Assembly (NCBI GenBank): GCA_012270675.1
Contig: JAAXHW010000022.1
Location: forward strand, 1-46,773
Reading direction: 5' to 3'
DNA from: Candidatus Latescibacterota bacterium
GTDB lineage: Bacteria; Latescibacterota; UBA2968; GCA-2709665
Length of the DNA: 46,773 nucleotides
The position numbers were made by a program, and so were the translations under genes. Positions 1-7,928 of the stretch are shown piece after piece. The notes under the pieces were generated by a model. That model ran no database searches and was not told the origin of the DNA. It saw only the letters and a list, made by a program, of their open reading frames with translations. Position 1 is the stretch's first letter. Each line of letters begins with the position of its first letter.

Positions 1-248
1 TGGCTGCAACTGGCTGGGCAAAACAGCTCACGCCCTCCGCACCTGCCCTATCCGGGTCCATATCAGCCTTCCACCTTTCCGGATTCGACGATATAGATCT
101 TTATAAGCGATATCGAATCACTGTGCCGACGGCAAAAAGCGACGATGGGTACTGGATTCGCGTTTCCACCCACATCTGCAACGGCTTTGATCATGTAGAT
201 CAACTGATAGATGCTTTGCACGAACTGAGAAAAGGAAAAATCCCATGA
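1..248 (+). CDS. Class-V aminotransferase-like protein, C-terminal fragment
   Basis: The reading frame beginning at base 3 is open from the window edge to a TGA at 246-248, giving about 81 C-terminal residues. The end of the frame (IRVSTHICNGFDHVDQLIDA) matches the usual C-terminus of fold-type I, class-V PLP enzymes such as isopenicillin-N epimerase/cysteine desulfurase-like proteins, which typically close with R(I/V)S.H.YN...D...L..AL. The catalytic lysine and most of the fold lie outside the window, so substrate cannot be judged. The stop overlaps the ATG of the nitrilase gene (ATGA), which suggests translational coupling and a shared pathway. Confidence 0.7.
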   Translation, partial: AATGWAKQLTPSAPALSGSISAFHLSGFDDIDLYKRYRITVPTAKSDDGYWIRVSTHICNGFDHVDQLIDALHELRKGKIP

Positions 249-1147
249 GCAATCACATTGTCGTATCGAGCATTTCCTACGCCCCGATCAGCGGAGAGGA
301 CCAGGCGGTGATGGCGCAGACCCACAAGGACCTGGAGGGTCTGGTGGGGCAGGTCGCCCGGGCTACCAGGCCCGATCTGATCGTGCTGCCCGAGACCATC
401 TGCCGGACCTGCGACGAGGACGTGCCGGAGGGGCCGACGACCCGGCTACTGGCCGGCCTGGCCCGGGAATATAGCTGCTACATCACTGTGCCGGTACATC
501 AGAAGGAGCGCAAGAGCGAGGCGGTCTTCAATGTCCTCGGGCTGCTGGACCGGCAGGGGGAATTGGCCGGTATCTACCGCAAGTACATTCCGGTGTACCC
601 GGAGTTTGACCACGGCACCCGTCCAGGTCCAGGCGCGACCCTGATCCGGACCGAATTCGGGCCGGTGGGTGGGGTGATCTGTTTCGATCTGAACTTCGGG
701 GAATTGCGGGCCCAGTACAAGAAGCTCAAGCCGAAACTGCTGCTTTTCAGTTCCATGTACCACGGCGGTCTGGTGCAGAACTTCTGGGCGTTGGACGTGC
801 AGGCCTTTTTCGTCGGCTCGGTGTACAGGGGGACGCCCTGCACAATCATCGATCCGCAGGGGACCACCCTGGCTCAGAGCAATAACTATCAGAGCTGGGC
901 CACGGCGCGCATCAATCTGGACTATGAAGTGGTACATCTCGACAAGAATCGGGCCAGGTTCGACGCTATCCATCGGAAATACGGCGAGGCCGTGCGCATT
1001 GTCACGACCGGGGAGGTGGGCACGTCGGTGATCTACAGCGAGACTGCGGAGCGCACCGCAGCCGATATCGTCGATGAATTCGAGCTGGTGCGGCTGGACG
1101 AGTACTTTGACTGGTCGCGGCAACTGCGGACGGAGCATCTGGCGTGA
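245..1147 (+). CDS. Carbon-nitrogen hydrolase (nitrilase superfamily amidohydrolase)
   Basis: This 300-aa protein has the complete nitrilase catalytic triad: Glu50 in LIVLPET, Lys113 in YRKYIPVYPE and Cys146 in GGVICFDLNFGE. Length and spacing fit a single-domain C-N hydrolase that cleaves a non-peptide amide or nitrile through a cysteine acyl-enzyme. There is no signal peptide, so it should be cytoplasmic. The ATG overlaps the stop of the upstream class-V aminotransferase fragment, so the two enzymes probably act on the same nitrogenous compound. The substrate cannot be predicted from sequence. The minus-strand ORFs over this interval are shadows. Confidence 0.9.
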   Translation: MSNHIVVSSISYAPISGEDQAVMAQTHKDLEGLVGQVARATRPDLIVLPETICRTCDEDVPEGPTTRLLAGLAREYSCYITVPVHQKERKSEAVFNVLGLLDRQGELAGIYRKYIPVYPEFDHGTRPGPGATLIRTEFGPVGGVICFDLNFGELRAQYKKLKPKLLLFSSMYHGGLVQNFWALDVQAFFVGSVYRGTPCTIIDPQGTTLAQSNNYQSWATARINLDYEVVHLDKNRARFDAIHRKYGEAVRIVTTGEVGTSVIYSETAERTAADIVDEFELVRLDEYFDWSRQLRTEHLA

Positions 1148-1200
1148 TCTGCGATTATCTTAAAAGTCAATGGAAAACCACGATGTAGACTGGTTATGCT

Positions 1201-2067
1201 ATGCAAGTCACGTTTCTCGGAACATCAGCCGCGCCGTCGATGCCGAACCCTTTTTGCGTGTGTCAGGCCTGCTCGGGCGCGAGACGGGCGGGCGGAAAGA
1301 ACCTTCGAAGGCGGTCGGCCATCGCAATTAACGATGACCTGATGGTGGATATCGGCCCGGACATAGCGACCGCGTCGTTCGAACACGGCGTTTGTCTTAC
1401 GGGCGTCGAAGTCTGCCTTCTGACGCATGTCCATGAGGACCACTTTGATGCCGAGTTCCTCATGGCCAGACACGAGGACTACGGGACTGTTGTCGCGAAG
1501 GACATGGTTCTGGCAGGTTCAATCGATACGCTGAGATCCATCGACGAGGATTTGGCCGGAAGATGCGGGTACGGAAGTGTTTTCGATCATGAGACCCGGC
1601 GTGCGCTGAAGATAGATCTGTTGACCGTCGAGCCATTCAAGAAACAGGTCGTCGGCAACTATCGTTTTACAGGGTATCCCGCGAACCACGGCGCCGAAAA
1701 GGGGTGCCTGCTCTACGCAATCGAGCAGGGCCGACATGCCGTATTTTACGGTACCGATACCTCGGTCTTTTCAGAGCAGGTATGGGAGCATCTATTGCTT
1801 GCAGGCACGCAGTTTGATCTGCTCATTCTGGATCACACGTACGGCATCGGCTTTGACGTCAGTCCGCCCGATCATCTGGCATCCGCAGGTGTAATAGGCC
1901 ATGTGGACCGATTTCGGCGAAGTGGCCTCCTCAAGGGCAACGCGCAGGCTTACGCGACTCACATTTCACACGAAGGATACCTCGAGCATGACGAACTGGA
2001 CGCGTATGCCGAAGCACATGGCTACAGAGTCGCATTTGACGGACTGTCGCTGACTTTTGATGGGTGA
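1201..2067 (+). CDS. MBL-fold metallo-hydrolase, PhnP-like
   Basis: This 288-aa metallo-beta-lactamase-fold hydrolase carries the metal motif HVHEDH (about residue 77), later ligands in ANHGAEKG, YGTDTS and ATHISHEGY, and an N-terminal CVCQAC cluster that resembles the extra zinc site of PhnP-type cyclic phosphodiesterases. The opening MQVTFLGTSAAPS is typical of the family. PhnP proper hydrolyses 1,2-cyclic ribose phosphate, but no phosphonate genes are nearby, so only the general class (phosphodiesterase or lactonase-like) is called. It lies 53 nt after the nitrilase gene on the same strand. No convincing ribosome-binding site precedes the ATG. Confidence 0.82.
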   Translation: MQVTFLGTSAAPSMPNPFCVCQACSGARRAGGKNLRRRSAIAINDDLMVDIGPDIATASFEHGVCLTGVEVCLLTHVHEDHFDAEFLMARHEDYGTVVAKDMVLAGSIDTLRSIDEDLAGRCGYGSVFDHETRRALKIDLLTVEPFKKQVVGNYRFTGYPANHGAEKGCLLYAIEQGRHAVFYGTDTSVFSEQVWEHLLLAGTQFDLLILDHTYGIGFDVSPPDHLASAGVIGHVDRFRRSGLLKGNAQAYATHISHEGYLEHDELDAYAEAHGYRVAFDGLSLTFDG

Positions 2068-2192
2068 CAGCTGGGTGCCGCCCCTTGATGGGTTTGACTG
2101 ATCGCAAGCGGCACAATATAACAGCGGGCTACGGCTGCGACGTATTCGCGCACGGTGGGAACGGTAGAGGCCATGTAGCCAAAGTAAAAACC

Positions 2193-2229
2193 TTGCGTGC
2201 TATACGTCATTGGCGTATATTAGGTATAT
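2193..2229 (+). promoter_or_regulatory. Toxin-antitoxin promoter with overlapping inverted-repeat operator
   Basis: A perfect inverted repeat TATACG-7 nt-CGTATA lies at 2201-2219. It overlaps a sigma70-like promoter, TTGCGT at 2193-2198 and TATATT at 2216-2221 with a 17-nt spacer. A second repeat (GTATAT-TAG-GTATAT, direct) follows. This is the layout expected for autorepression by a HigA-type antitoxin. The predicted transcription start falls close to the ATG at 2228, so the message may be nearly leaderless. Confidence 0.5.
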
Positions 2230-2536
2230 GGTCTTCGTCGAAACGCCAATCTTCACAAAGGAGCTTGTGACACTATTATCCGATGAGGACTACCGGGCAA
2301 TACAGCTGGCGCTCCTATTCCGCCCGGAATCAGGAGAGATCATTCAACGTACGGGTGGATTGCGAAAACTGAGGTGGAAATTTCCTCGCTCTGGCAAACG
2401 GGGCGGTCTTCGTGTTATCTACTATTGGGACAAGCCGGACGATGTCCTTTAGGTGTATCGCAAGAGCCGACAGGAAGATCTCACCCCCCGACAGTACAAG
2501 CTGCTTAGTAAACTCGTAAAGGAGCATCTCGCATGA
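2228..2536 (+). pseudogene. RelE/HigB-family toxin interrupted by an in-frame TAG
   Basis: The frame reads as a RelE/HigB mRNA interferase (LRKLRW..., GKRGGLRVIYYW). It hits TAG at 2450-2452, then continues in the same frame as VYRKSRQEDLTPRQYKLL to a TGA at 2534-2536 that overlaps the antitoxin ATG. Family members normally read ...D.(I/V)Y(L/M)L..Y.K..Q.DLTP..., so about three residues are missing exactly at the stop. A 9-nt in-frame deletion spanning four codons would both remove them and create TAG. The ORF-track start at 2210 is a TTG; the ATG at 2228 fits the family N-terminus (MVFVETPIF). As written, the product lacks the last beta-strand and helix and is probably inactive. A sequencing error is the alternative. 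Confidence 0.75.
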
Positions 2537-2823
2537 ATGAGCGTGACTTTGACCAACTTGTAGCCAGCGTCAAGCAAGCCGGAGCGATCAAGCGCGGCAA
2601 GTTGAAGCCAGGGCGCATGACCCGGATGGATCCCGCCGATATCAGGATGATCCGAAAGAAACTGGATAAATCGCAATCTGAATTCGCCCTGATGATTGGG
2701 GTCAGCGTCTCTACTTTGCAAAATTGGGAGCAGGGACGGCGCCGTCCCGAGGGTCCTGCCCGGGCCCTGCTCAAGATTGCTTCGGAAAACCCCGAAACTG
2801 TGGCGCGGTCTTTAAGCGCTTGA
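2533..2823 (+). CDS. XRE-family antitoxin, HigA-like
   Basis: This 96-aa protein has a Cro/C1-type helix-turn-helix at about residues 38-90 (IRMIRKKLDKSQSEFALMIG, then VSVSTLQNWEQGRRRPEGPA). This matches HigA/RelB-like antitoxins encoded after their toxin. The N-terminal 35 residues are basic and probably provide the toxin-neutralising segment. AAAGGAG lies about 10 nt upstream of the ATG, so translation need not depend on the interrupted toxin gene. It should bind the inverted repeat upstream of the toxin. The antitoxin appears intact while the partner toxin is broken. Confidence 0.85.
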   Translation: MNERDFDQLVASVKQAGAIKRGKLKPGRMTRMDPADIRMIRKKLDKSQSEFALMIGVSVSTLQNWEQGRRRPEGPARALLKIASENPETVARSLSA

Positions 2824-2986
2824 GCAACCACGCAACCCTACCCCTGGCCACACAGCCTCTAACACCGTGCTCCCGGCTTCGGTCACCCAGCAGCGATTGT
2901 CGAAAGCCGGTGAGTTCATTGCGGGTGGGCGCCAAAAAAGAGAAAGAAGCAATGCACAATCCAAAAATGGAAAGGGCTGGAGGTCG

Positions 2987-3517
2987 ATGAAACACTGGAT
3001 GGTGGTCTTGCTGGTTTGTGTCGGATGCGGGTCTTCCTCTCCAACGAGCAGTCCGGAGCCGGGAGCACCTGAGGGGCAGATGGTGTTTATCCTGAGTGCG
3101 GAAGTGGAGGCCTATATCGGTCGTGTGCAAAGGTCGTTCGAGTCGGTTGCGGTGATGATCAGTGAGTATACCGTAATTTCGCAGAGCTGGATGAGAGGGC
3201 AGACGTCGAGGTACTGGACGCAGCAGTATACGGTGAACCTGATCAATCGCGTGGAGCTCCTCCGGGAACAGGTCCGGGGGGTTCGGCCTGAAAATACGGA
3301 ACTTCGCCTTATTCACACTGAGTACGAGGAGGCTTTGAAGGCGTACCAGGAGGCCTTTGAGCTCTTTTTGCGCGAGACGGCGTTTGAGATTCCGATCGTT
3401 TCCCAGGAGGTCAACAATAAGATTGCAGAGGGCAATGTCCACCTGATCCGGTTCCAGGTGGTTTTGAGCAATTGGACCGGCAGGAGTCTGGATTTTTTGA
3501 GGCAGGCGGTCGGTTGA
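2987..3517 (+). CDS. Small predicted lipoprotein, function unknown
   Basis: The ORF track starts at 2867, but the ATG at 2987 is preceded by GGAGG and begins a clear lipoprotein signal peptide (MKHWMVVLLVCVGC, acceptor Cys14), giving 176 aa. The signal is followed by a Ser/Pro-rich linker and a mostly helical domain (LINRVELLREQVRGVRPEN...) that could be a small four-helix bundle. No family was recognised. It is the last plus-strand gene before a strong terminator and converges on the minus-strand operon. Confidence 0.65.
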   Translation: MKHWMVVLLVCVGCGSSSPTSSPEPGAPEGQMVFILSAEVEAYIGRVQRSFESVAVMISEYTVISQSWMRGQTSRYWTQQYTVNLINRVELLREQVRGVRPENTELRLIHTEYEEALKAYQEAFELFLRETAFEIPIVSQEVNNKIAEGNVHLIRFQVVLSNWTGRSLDFLRQAVG

Positions 3518-3556
3518 TCTTTATGGGGAGCAGGTGTTCAATTCATGTATCGTAGA

Positions 3557-3590
3557 CAGGGGGCGCACAGCAGTGCGCCCCCTGTTGTTT
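3557..3590 (+). terminator. Rho-independent terminator after the lipoprotein gene
   Basis: Perfect 12-bp stem (CAGGGGGCGCAC / GTGCGCCCCCTG) with a 4-nt loop, followed by TTGTTT on the plus strand. On the minus strand the hairpin is also present but lacks a U-tract, so it may stop the converging operon only partially. Confidence 0.85.
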
Positions 3591-3603
3591 GACCGTGTGC
3601 CCC

Positions 3604-4644
3604 TTAATCTGCCAGAGGTAATTTTACGGCCTCTCCCGTTTCCGAAGACCGGTAGGCGGCCAGGCATATTTCCACTGCGGCCCGGCCGTCTGCGCCCGTT
3701 ACCGGGGGCGGGGTGTCGTCTGCGATGCACCGGACGAAGTCGCGGACCTCATCCGAGAAGGCCTTCTGGCGGGGGTCCGCCACCGCTGCGTGGTCGTATA
3801 CGGTCTCCCATTCGCCCGTGCCCTTTCGGGCGACTCTGACCTGGTTGTAGGGGTCTACGTCCATCAAGCCTTCGTCACCGATCAGCTGGGCGTGGCAGGA
3901 ATACCCCTTCCAGCCCGGGGGCGGGAGGGCTTCCGAGTACAGGAGGTGGGCGCATCCGCCATTCCGAAACGCGATCATGACCATGTCCGAGGTGCGATCG
4001 CCAGGGACTTCCGTGCGCAGCGAAAAGGAACGGGCAAAGACCGTATCCGCTTCGGAGTCAAACCACCAGCGCAGCCGGTCCGTGTCGTGGACACCCCAGG
4101 CGATCAGGCCGCCCGGGCCGTAGAGGCTCAGGTCCGTGAACCAGGTCTTTTCGGGGTTGAACTTCCGGTATCCGGGCCCGGCCAGTACATCCCTGCACAT
4201 GAGCAGGTTGCCGATGGCTCCCTCTTTGAGCAGCTGTTTGGCGACCGCGCCTCCCTCCCAGTAGCGGTGGCTCTGGGCGACCATGAGCTTTCGTTTTGCG
4301 AGGGCCGCCGCCTCGATGATATGGTTGCATTTCTCAAGGGTTAGCTCCAGGGGTTTCTCTACAAGTACGTGTTTTCCGGCCTGGAAGGCCTGAACCGCGT
4401 GCGCTGCATGGAGTGCATGGGGGGTGGTGACGATGACGGCGTCGATATCTTTTCGGGCGACCAGGGCGTCGATGTCTTCCTCGTAATCCAGACCGTACTC
4501 CCTGGCCAGGTTCGGACCGGCGTCCGGGAAATGGGCCGGGTCGGTTACGGCCACTGCTTCTCCCCGTTCGACGTCCCGAAGCGCCTCGATGTGGGTGCGT
4601 CCCATCTTGCCGATGCCGAGGATGCCTATTCTTACCTGATCCAT
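3604..4644 (-). CDS. Gfo/Idh/MocA-family NAD(P)-dependent oxidoreductase
   Basis: 346 aa with an N-terminal Rossmann fold (IGILGIGKMGRTH), the family EKP motif (VLVEKPLELT) with its catalytic lysine, and the downstream GVHDTDRLRWW motif carrying the usual histidine. These enzymes oxidise or reduce sugar and inositol hydroxyls. It is the last gene of the long minus-strand run, 22 nt after the DUF58 gene, but has no obvious functional link to the MoxR cluster. Compare the second family member at 37798-38940, which lacks the EKP lysine. Confidence 0.9.
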   Translation of the reverse strand: MDQVRIGILGIGKMGRTHIEALRDVERGEAVAVTDPAHFPDAGPNLAREYGLDYEEDIDALVARKDIDAVIVTTPHALHAAHAVQAFQAGKHVLVEKPLELTLEKCNHIIEAAALAKRKLMVAQSHRYWEGGAVAKQLLKEGAIGNLLMCRDVLAGPGYRKFNPEKTWFTDLSLYGPGGLIAWGVHDTDRLRWWFDSEADTVFARSFSLRTEVPGDRTSDMVMIAFRNGGCAHLLYSEALPPPGWKGYSCHAQLIGDEGLMDVDPYNQVRVARKGTGEWETVYDHAAVADPRQKAFSDEVRDFVRCIADDTPPPVTGADGRAAVEICLAAYRSSETGEAVKLPLAD

Positions 4645-4666
4645 AAGGGTTTCTCCGGGGTTGACG

Positions 4667-5563
4667 TTACATCAGGCGTTTGCGTTTTGCAAGGTAATTG
4701 AAGAGGGCTGTGTCGAAGGGGTGTGTGGTGTCGAGGGGGACGTAATCGATGAGGCTTTCGCGGCATTCCCGGCGAAAGCGGTCGATCAATGCGTCCATGT
4801 GCGCCTGATAGTCGGGGGCGATGTGCCAGGGTTCGGTTGCGACCCAGGCGCCGGATTCGAGGTCTACAAAGCGGGTCTCGCGGTCGAAGGCGAGGTCCTG
4901 TTCCCTGGGGTCGAAGATGTGGAAGACGATCACCTCGTGCTTACGGTGCCGGAAGTGTTTGAGGCCGGAGAGGAGGGTTTGGGGATCGTCCAGGAGGTCG
5001 GAGAGAACGATGATGAGGCCGCGGCGCACGATCTGTTCGGCGAGGTCGTGAAATGCCCGGGCAAGGTCGGTGTCGGCACCTTCGGGGGTGGCCTCCTGCA
5101 GGGCGTGAAGGAGGGTGTGGAGGTGGCTGCCCACCGAGCGGGGGGGAATGTAGTTCCGGATGCCCGTGTCAAAGGCGACCAGACTTACAGCGTCGCGCTG
5201 GCGCAGCATGAGGTGGGCGAGGGCGGCGGCGGTGTAGACTGCGTATTGAAATTTGTTCAGGCCGCCTGACCCGTAGTCCATGGAGGCGCTCACGTCCAGG
5301 AGGAGATAGGCTTTGAGGTTGGTCTCCTCTTCGTACTGTTTGACGTAGAGCCGGTCGGTCTTTCCGTACACCTTCCAGTCGATGTTCCGGATGGGGTCTC
5401 CGGGCATGTACTGCCGGTATTCGGAGAATTCGACGGAGAAGCCGTGGTAGGGGCTCTGATGGAGGCCGGTGATGAAGCCTTCGACCACCAATCGGGCGAC
5501 GAGGTCCAGCCGGGAGATGCGGGCGACAACGTCGGGTCTGAGGTAATCGCGGATGTCGGGCAT
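4667..5563 (-). CDS. DUF58 domain protein (von Willebrand A-like)
   Basis: 298 aa. The N-terminal part has the DUF58 signature (GFSVEFSEYRQYMPGD, then IRNIDWKVYGKTDRLYVKQY) and the C-terminal half is a vWA-like domain with a MIDAS DxSxS (LLLDVSASMDYG). No transmembrane helix is visible, so it is probably cytoplasmic or peripheral. DUF58 proteins are standard partners of MoxR ATPases and are thought to help metal insertion or complex assembly. The start overlaps the moxR-type stop (TGATG), indicating translational coupling. Confidence 0.92.
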   Translation of the reverse strand: MPDIRDYLRPDVVARISRLDLVARLVVEGFITGLHQSPYHGFSVEFSEYRQYMPGDPIRNIDWKVYGKTDRLYVKQYEEETNLKAYLLLDVSASMDYGSGGLNKFQYAVYTAAALAHLMLRQRDAVSLVAFDTGIRNYIPPRSVGSHLHTLLHALQEATPEGADTDLARAFHDLAEQIVRRGLIIVLSDLLDDPQTLLSGLKHFRHRKHEVIVFHIFDPREQDLAFDRETRFVDLESGAWVATEPWHIAPDYQAHMDALIDRFRRECRESLIDYVPLDTTHPFDTALFNYLAKRKRLM

Positions 5564-6558
5564 CAGGTGGTTTCATCCCTCAGCCGTTTGACAATGTCCA
5601 AAGCGGTGACGCCTTCGGCTTCGGCGTTGAAGCTGGTGACGATGCGGTGACGGAGGACGGGGATGGCGACGGATTTTACGTCATCGACAGAAGCGGCGTA
5701 GCGGCCCTCTAAAACGGCGCGGGCCTTGGCGCCCAGGATCAGGAACTGGGAGGCCCGGGGGCCGGCGCCCCAGCTGACCAGTTCGGAGATGTAGGCGGGA
5801 GCGCCGTTGGCACCGGGGCGGGTTTTGCGTGCCAGGCCTACGGCGTAGTCGATGACGTGGTCGGCGACGGGGACTTTCCGAATGAGCTGCTGGAGATCGA
5901 CGATTTGTGGGGCATCGAGCACCGGTTTTACCCGGGCGGTGTAGGCGCTGGTGGTGGTGCGAACGATCTGTTTCTCTTCCTCCCGGGAAGGGTAGTCGAT
6001 CCAGAGGTTGAAGATGAACCGATCGAGTTGCGCCTCCGGGAGGGGATAGGTGCCCTCCTGTTCGATGGGGTTCTGGGTAGCGAGAACGAAAAAGGGCTCA
6101 CCGAGGCGAAAGGTGTCGCCGCCGGCGGTGACCTCGTGTTCCTGCATGGCCTGTAAGAGGGCGGCCTGGGTTTTGGGGGGCGTACGGTTGATTTCGTCGG
6201 CCAAGATGATGTTGGCGAAGATGGGGCCTTTGACAAAGCGGAAGGCTTTGTGGCCGGTGGCATGATCCTCTTCCAGAACCTCGGTGCCGGTGATGTCGGA
6301 GGGCATCAGGTCCGGGGTAAACTGAATGCGGCTGAAACTGAGGCTCAGCGACCGGGCGAGGGTGCTGATGAGAAGGGTTTTGGCCAGTCCGGGCACACCC
6401 ATAAGCAGGCCGTGTCCACCGCAGAGGAGGGCGATGAGGAGCTGGTTGACAATCTCTTTCTGGCCGACGATGACTTTGCCGATTTCGTCGACGATGCGGG
6501 TGTATGCGGTTCTGAGTTTTTCGACGGCTTCGAGGTCGCCGTTCCGTTCTTCAGGCAT
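5563..6558 (-). CDS. MoxR-family AAA+ ATPase
   Basis: 331 aa from the ATG at 6558, which has AAGGA about 10 nt upstream; the longer track ORF adds 12 unlikely residues. Walker A is GVPGLAKT (54-61), Walker [11 protein letters not shown] (about 115-124), and sensor 1 and the following motif read [20 protein letters not shown]. MoxR ATPases act as chaperones for assembly of cell-envelope or metalloenzyme complexes with DUF58/vWA proteins. Here it follows two exported proteins and a giant membrane-anchored coiled-coil protein, which suggests an envelope-related client. Confidence 0.94.
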   Translation of the reverse strand: MPEERNGDLEAVEKLRTAYTRIVDEIGKVIVGQKEIVNQLLIALLCGGHGLLMGVPGLAKTLLISTLARSLSLSFSRIQFTPDLMPSDITGTEVLEEDHATGHKAFRFVKGPIFANIILADEINRTPPKTQAALLQAMQEHEVTAGGDTFRLGEPFFVLATQNPIEQEGTYPLPEAQLDRFIFNLWIDYPSREEEKQIVRTTTSAYTARVKPVLDAPQIVDLQQLIRKVPVADHVIDYAVGLARKTRPGANGAPAYISELVSWGAGPRASQFLILGAKARAVLEGRYAASVDDVKSVAIPVLRHRIVTSFNAEAEGVTALDIVKRLRDETT

Positions 6559-6615
6559 TGGTGTGTGTTCCTTGAATTGTGAACGTCCCCGCACATCTTT
6601 GCCGTTTCACGGCCT

Positions 6616-7902
6616 CTATGTTTTTCGCTTCTGCTTCTTCGCAGCCGGGAAGAGGATGTTGTTGAGGATGAGCCGGTAGCCGGGGGAGTGTTTGCGCAGG
6701 GCGAGCTGAGTGGGTGGGTCGCCCACGAAGTGCTGGTAGTCTTCCGGGTCGTGTCCGGCCAGGTAGGTAAAGGTCCCCCGGCCAACATTGCCGTGGATAT
6801 ATTTGATCTGGTCGGTGCCGGTGACCTGGCCCAGGACGGTAACCGATTTCTTGATCTGGCTCTTGTGGAAGGCGGTGGTCTGTCCGAGGAAGCCCCGGAC
6901 AACAGGGACGTGATTCTGGGTGAGCATGGTGGGCACCGGGTCGTATTTGGCCGAGAATTCAAAGAGGGTGAAGGCATCGGCTTCGGGGCCATGGATTTGG
7001 CCCATTTCCGTGGGGGAGACGTCGATGTCGGAGAATTCGTATACCATCGGGTCGGTAATTAACCGGAAGTTTTTGAAGGCGACGGTGCGAGAGAAGTCGA
7101 GTTTCTCCTGGGCCTGGGGGTCGGACGGGTCTCCATCGTAGACCGAATCGACGATGTCCACGCCCCAGGCGGCCAGGGCGATGTCGAAGGTGTCGGTGGC
7201 AGAGCACATGGCAAACAGGAAGCCGCCGTTTTGGATGTAGTTGAAGATGGCCCTGGCCACGGCGCCCTTTTCAACGGAGACCTTGGAGAACCCGAGGCGG
7301 TGGGCGAGGGCTTCGAATTGCGCCTGCTGTTGCCGGTACCAAAGCTGGTTTCCGTGGCTTTTGTAGAACTTTCCATATTGTCCGGTAAAGTCTTCGTGGT
7401 GGAGGTGGAGCCAGTCGTATTCGGCGAGTTTGCCGGTGAGGACCTGTTCGTCCCAGAGGGTATCGTAGGGGATCTCCGCATAGGTGAGCGCCAGGGTGAC
7501 CGCATCGTCCCAGGGTTGCTTGTTGGGAGGGGTGTAGACGGCGATTTTGGGCGCTTTTTCCAGGCGTATGGGGTCCATGTTGCCCGATTCCATTTCGGCA
7601 TAGATTCGGGCGGCCTGGACCTCGGAGATGCGCAGAAAGGTGACATCCCGGAGCCGGCATTCCCGGCCGATGGCATCCACAGCGTCCATCATAAAAGCCC
7701 CGCCACGGTAGTTGAGAAGCCATTCCACGTCGAGGTTGCGCTGCAGCGTCCAGTAGGCGATGCCGTAGGCCTTGAGGTGGTTGGCCTGTTCCAGGTCCAT
7801 GGGAATGAGGAGCCTGTCTGCGCCGACGGGGTGCGCCATCAAAAGAGAAAGGAATACAGAATGGAAGAAGCCGTATTTCTTCTGTCTTTTTTTTATTTTC
7901 AT
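6616..7902 (-). CDS. Secreted GATase1-like protein of the MoxR cluster (family often labelled 'asparagine synthetase B')
   Basis: 428 aa from the ATG at 7902 (AAGGA upstream); the track's 491-aa version runs into the TPR gene. A basic n-region and hydrophobic core ending VGA form a signal peptide. The mature N-terminus (LLIPMDLEQANHLKAYGIAY) belongs, from memory, to a Bacteroidetes-type family commonly annotated as asparagine synthetase B, but no AsnB N-type GATase or ATP-pyrophosphatase motif is visible. The middle reads like a class-I glutamine-amidotransferase/ThuA-like fold, with a nucleophile-elbow-like NGGFLFAMCSAT. Neighbouring genes are a TPR protein and MoxR. Function unknown; role in the complex is inferred from context. 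Confidence 0.72.
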   Translation of the reverse strand: MKIKKRQKKYGFFHSVFLSLLMAHPVGADRLLIPMDLEQANHLKAYGIAYWTLQRNLDVEWLLNYRGGAFMMDAVDAIGRECRLRDVTFLRISEVQAARIYAEMESGNMDPIRLEKAPKIAVYTPPNKQPWDDAVTLALTYAEIPYDTLWDEQVLTGKLAEYDWLHLHHEDFTGQYGKFYKSHGNQLWYRQQQAQFEALAHRLGFSKVSVEKGAVARAIFNYIQNGGFLFAMCSATDTFDIALAAWGVDIVDSVYDGDPSDPQAQEKLDFSRTVAFKNFRLITDPMVYEFSDIDVSPTEMGQIHGPEADAFTLFEFSAKYDPVPTMLTQNHVPVVRGFLGQTTAFHKSQIKKSVTVLGQVTGTDQIKYIHGNVGRGTFTYLAGHDPEDYQHFVGDPPTQLALRKHSPGYRLILNNILFPAAKKQKRKT

Positions 7903-7928
7903 TTCAGCCGGTTTCCTTCTGAGAGGCT

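Noticed and set aside
2022-2210. 62-aa minus-strand ORF in the gap before the toxin
   Set aside because: No ribosome-binding site or family similarity; it overlaps the 3' end of the MBL gene antisense. The 140-nt gap holds a direct repeat TTGATGGGT but nothing else I would call.
2450-2452. Pyrrolysine or programmed read-through at the toxin TAG
   Set aside because: No pyl genes or stimulatory structure seen, and read-through would still leave the conserved residues missing.
6616-7902. Asparagine synthetase B
   Set aside because: The database-style label for this family; no N-terminal Cys2 GATase or PP-loop motif SGGxDS is present.
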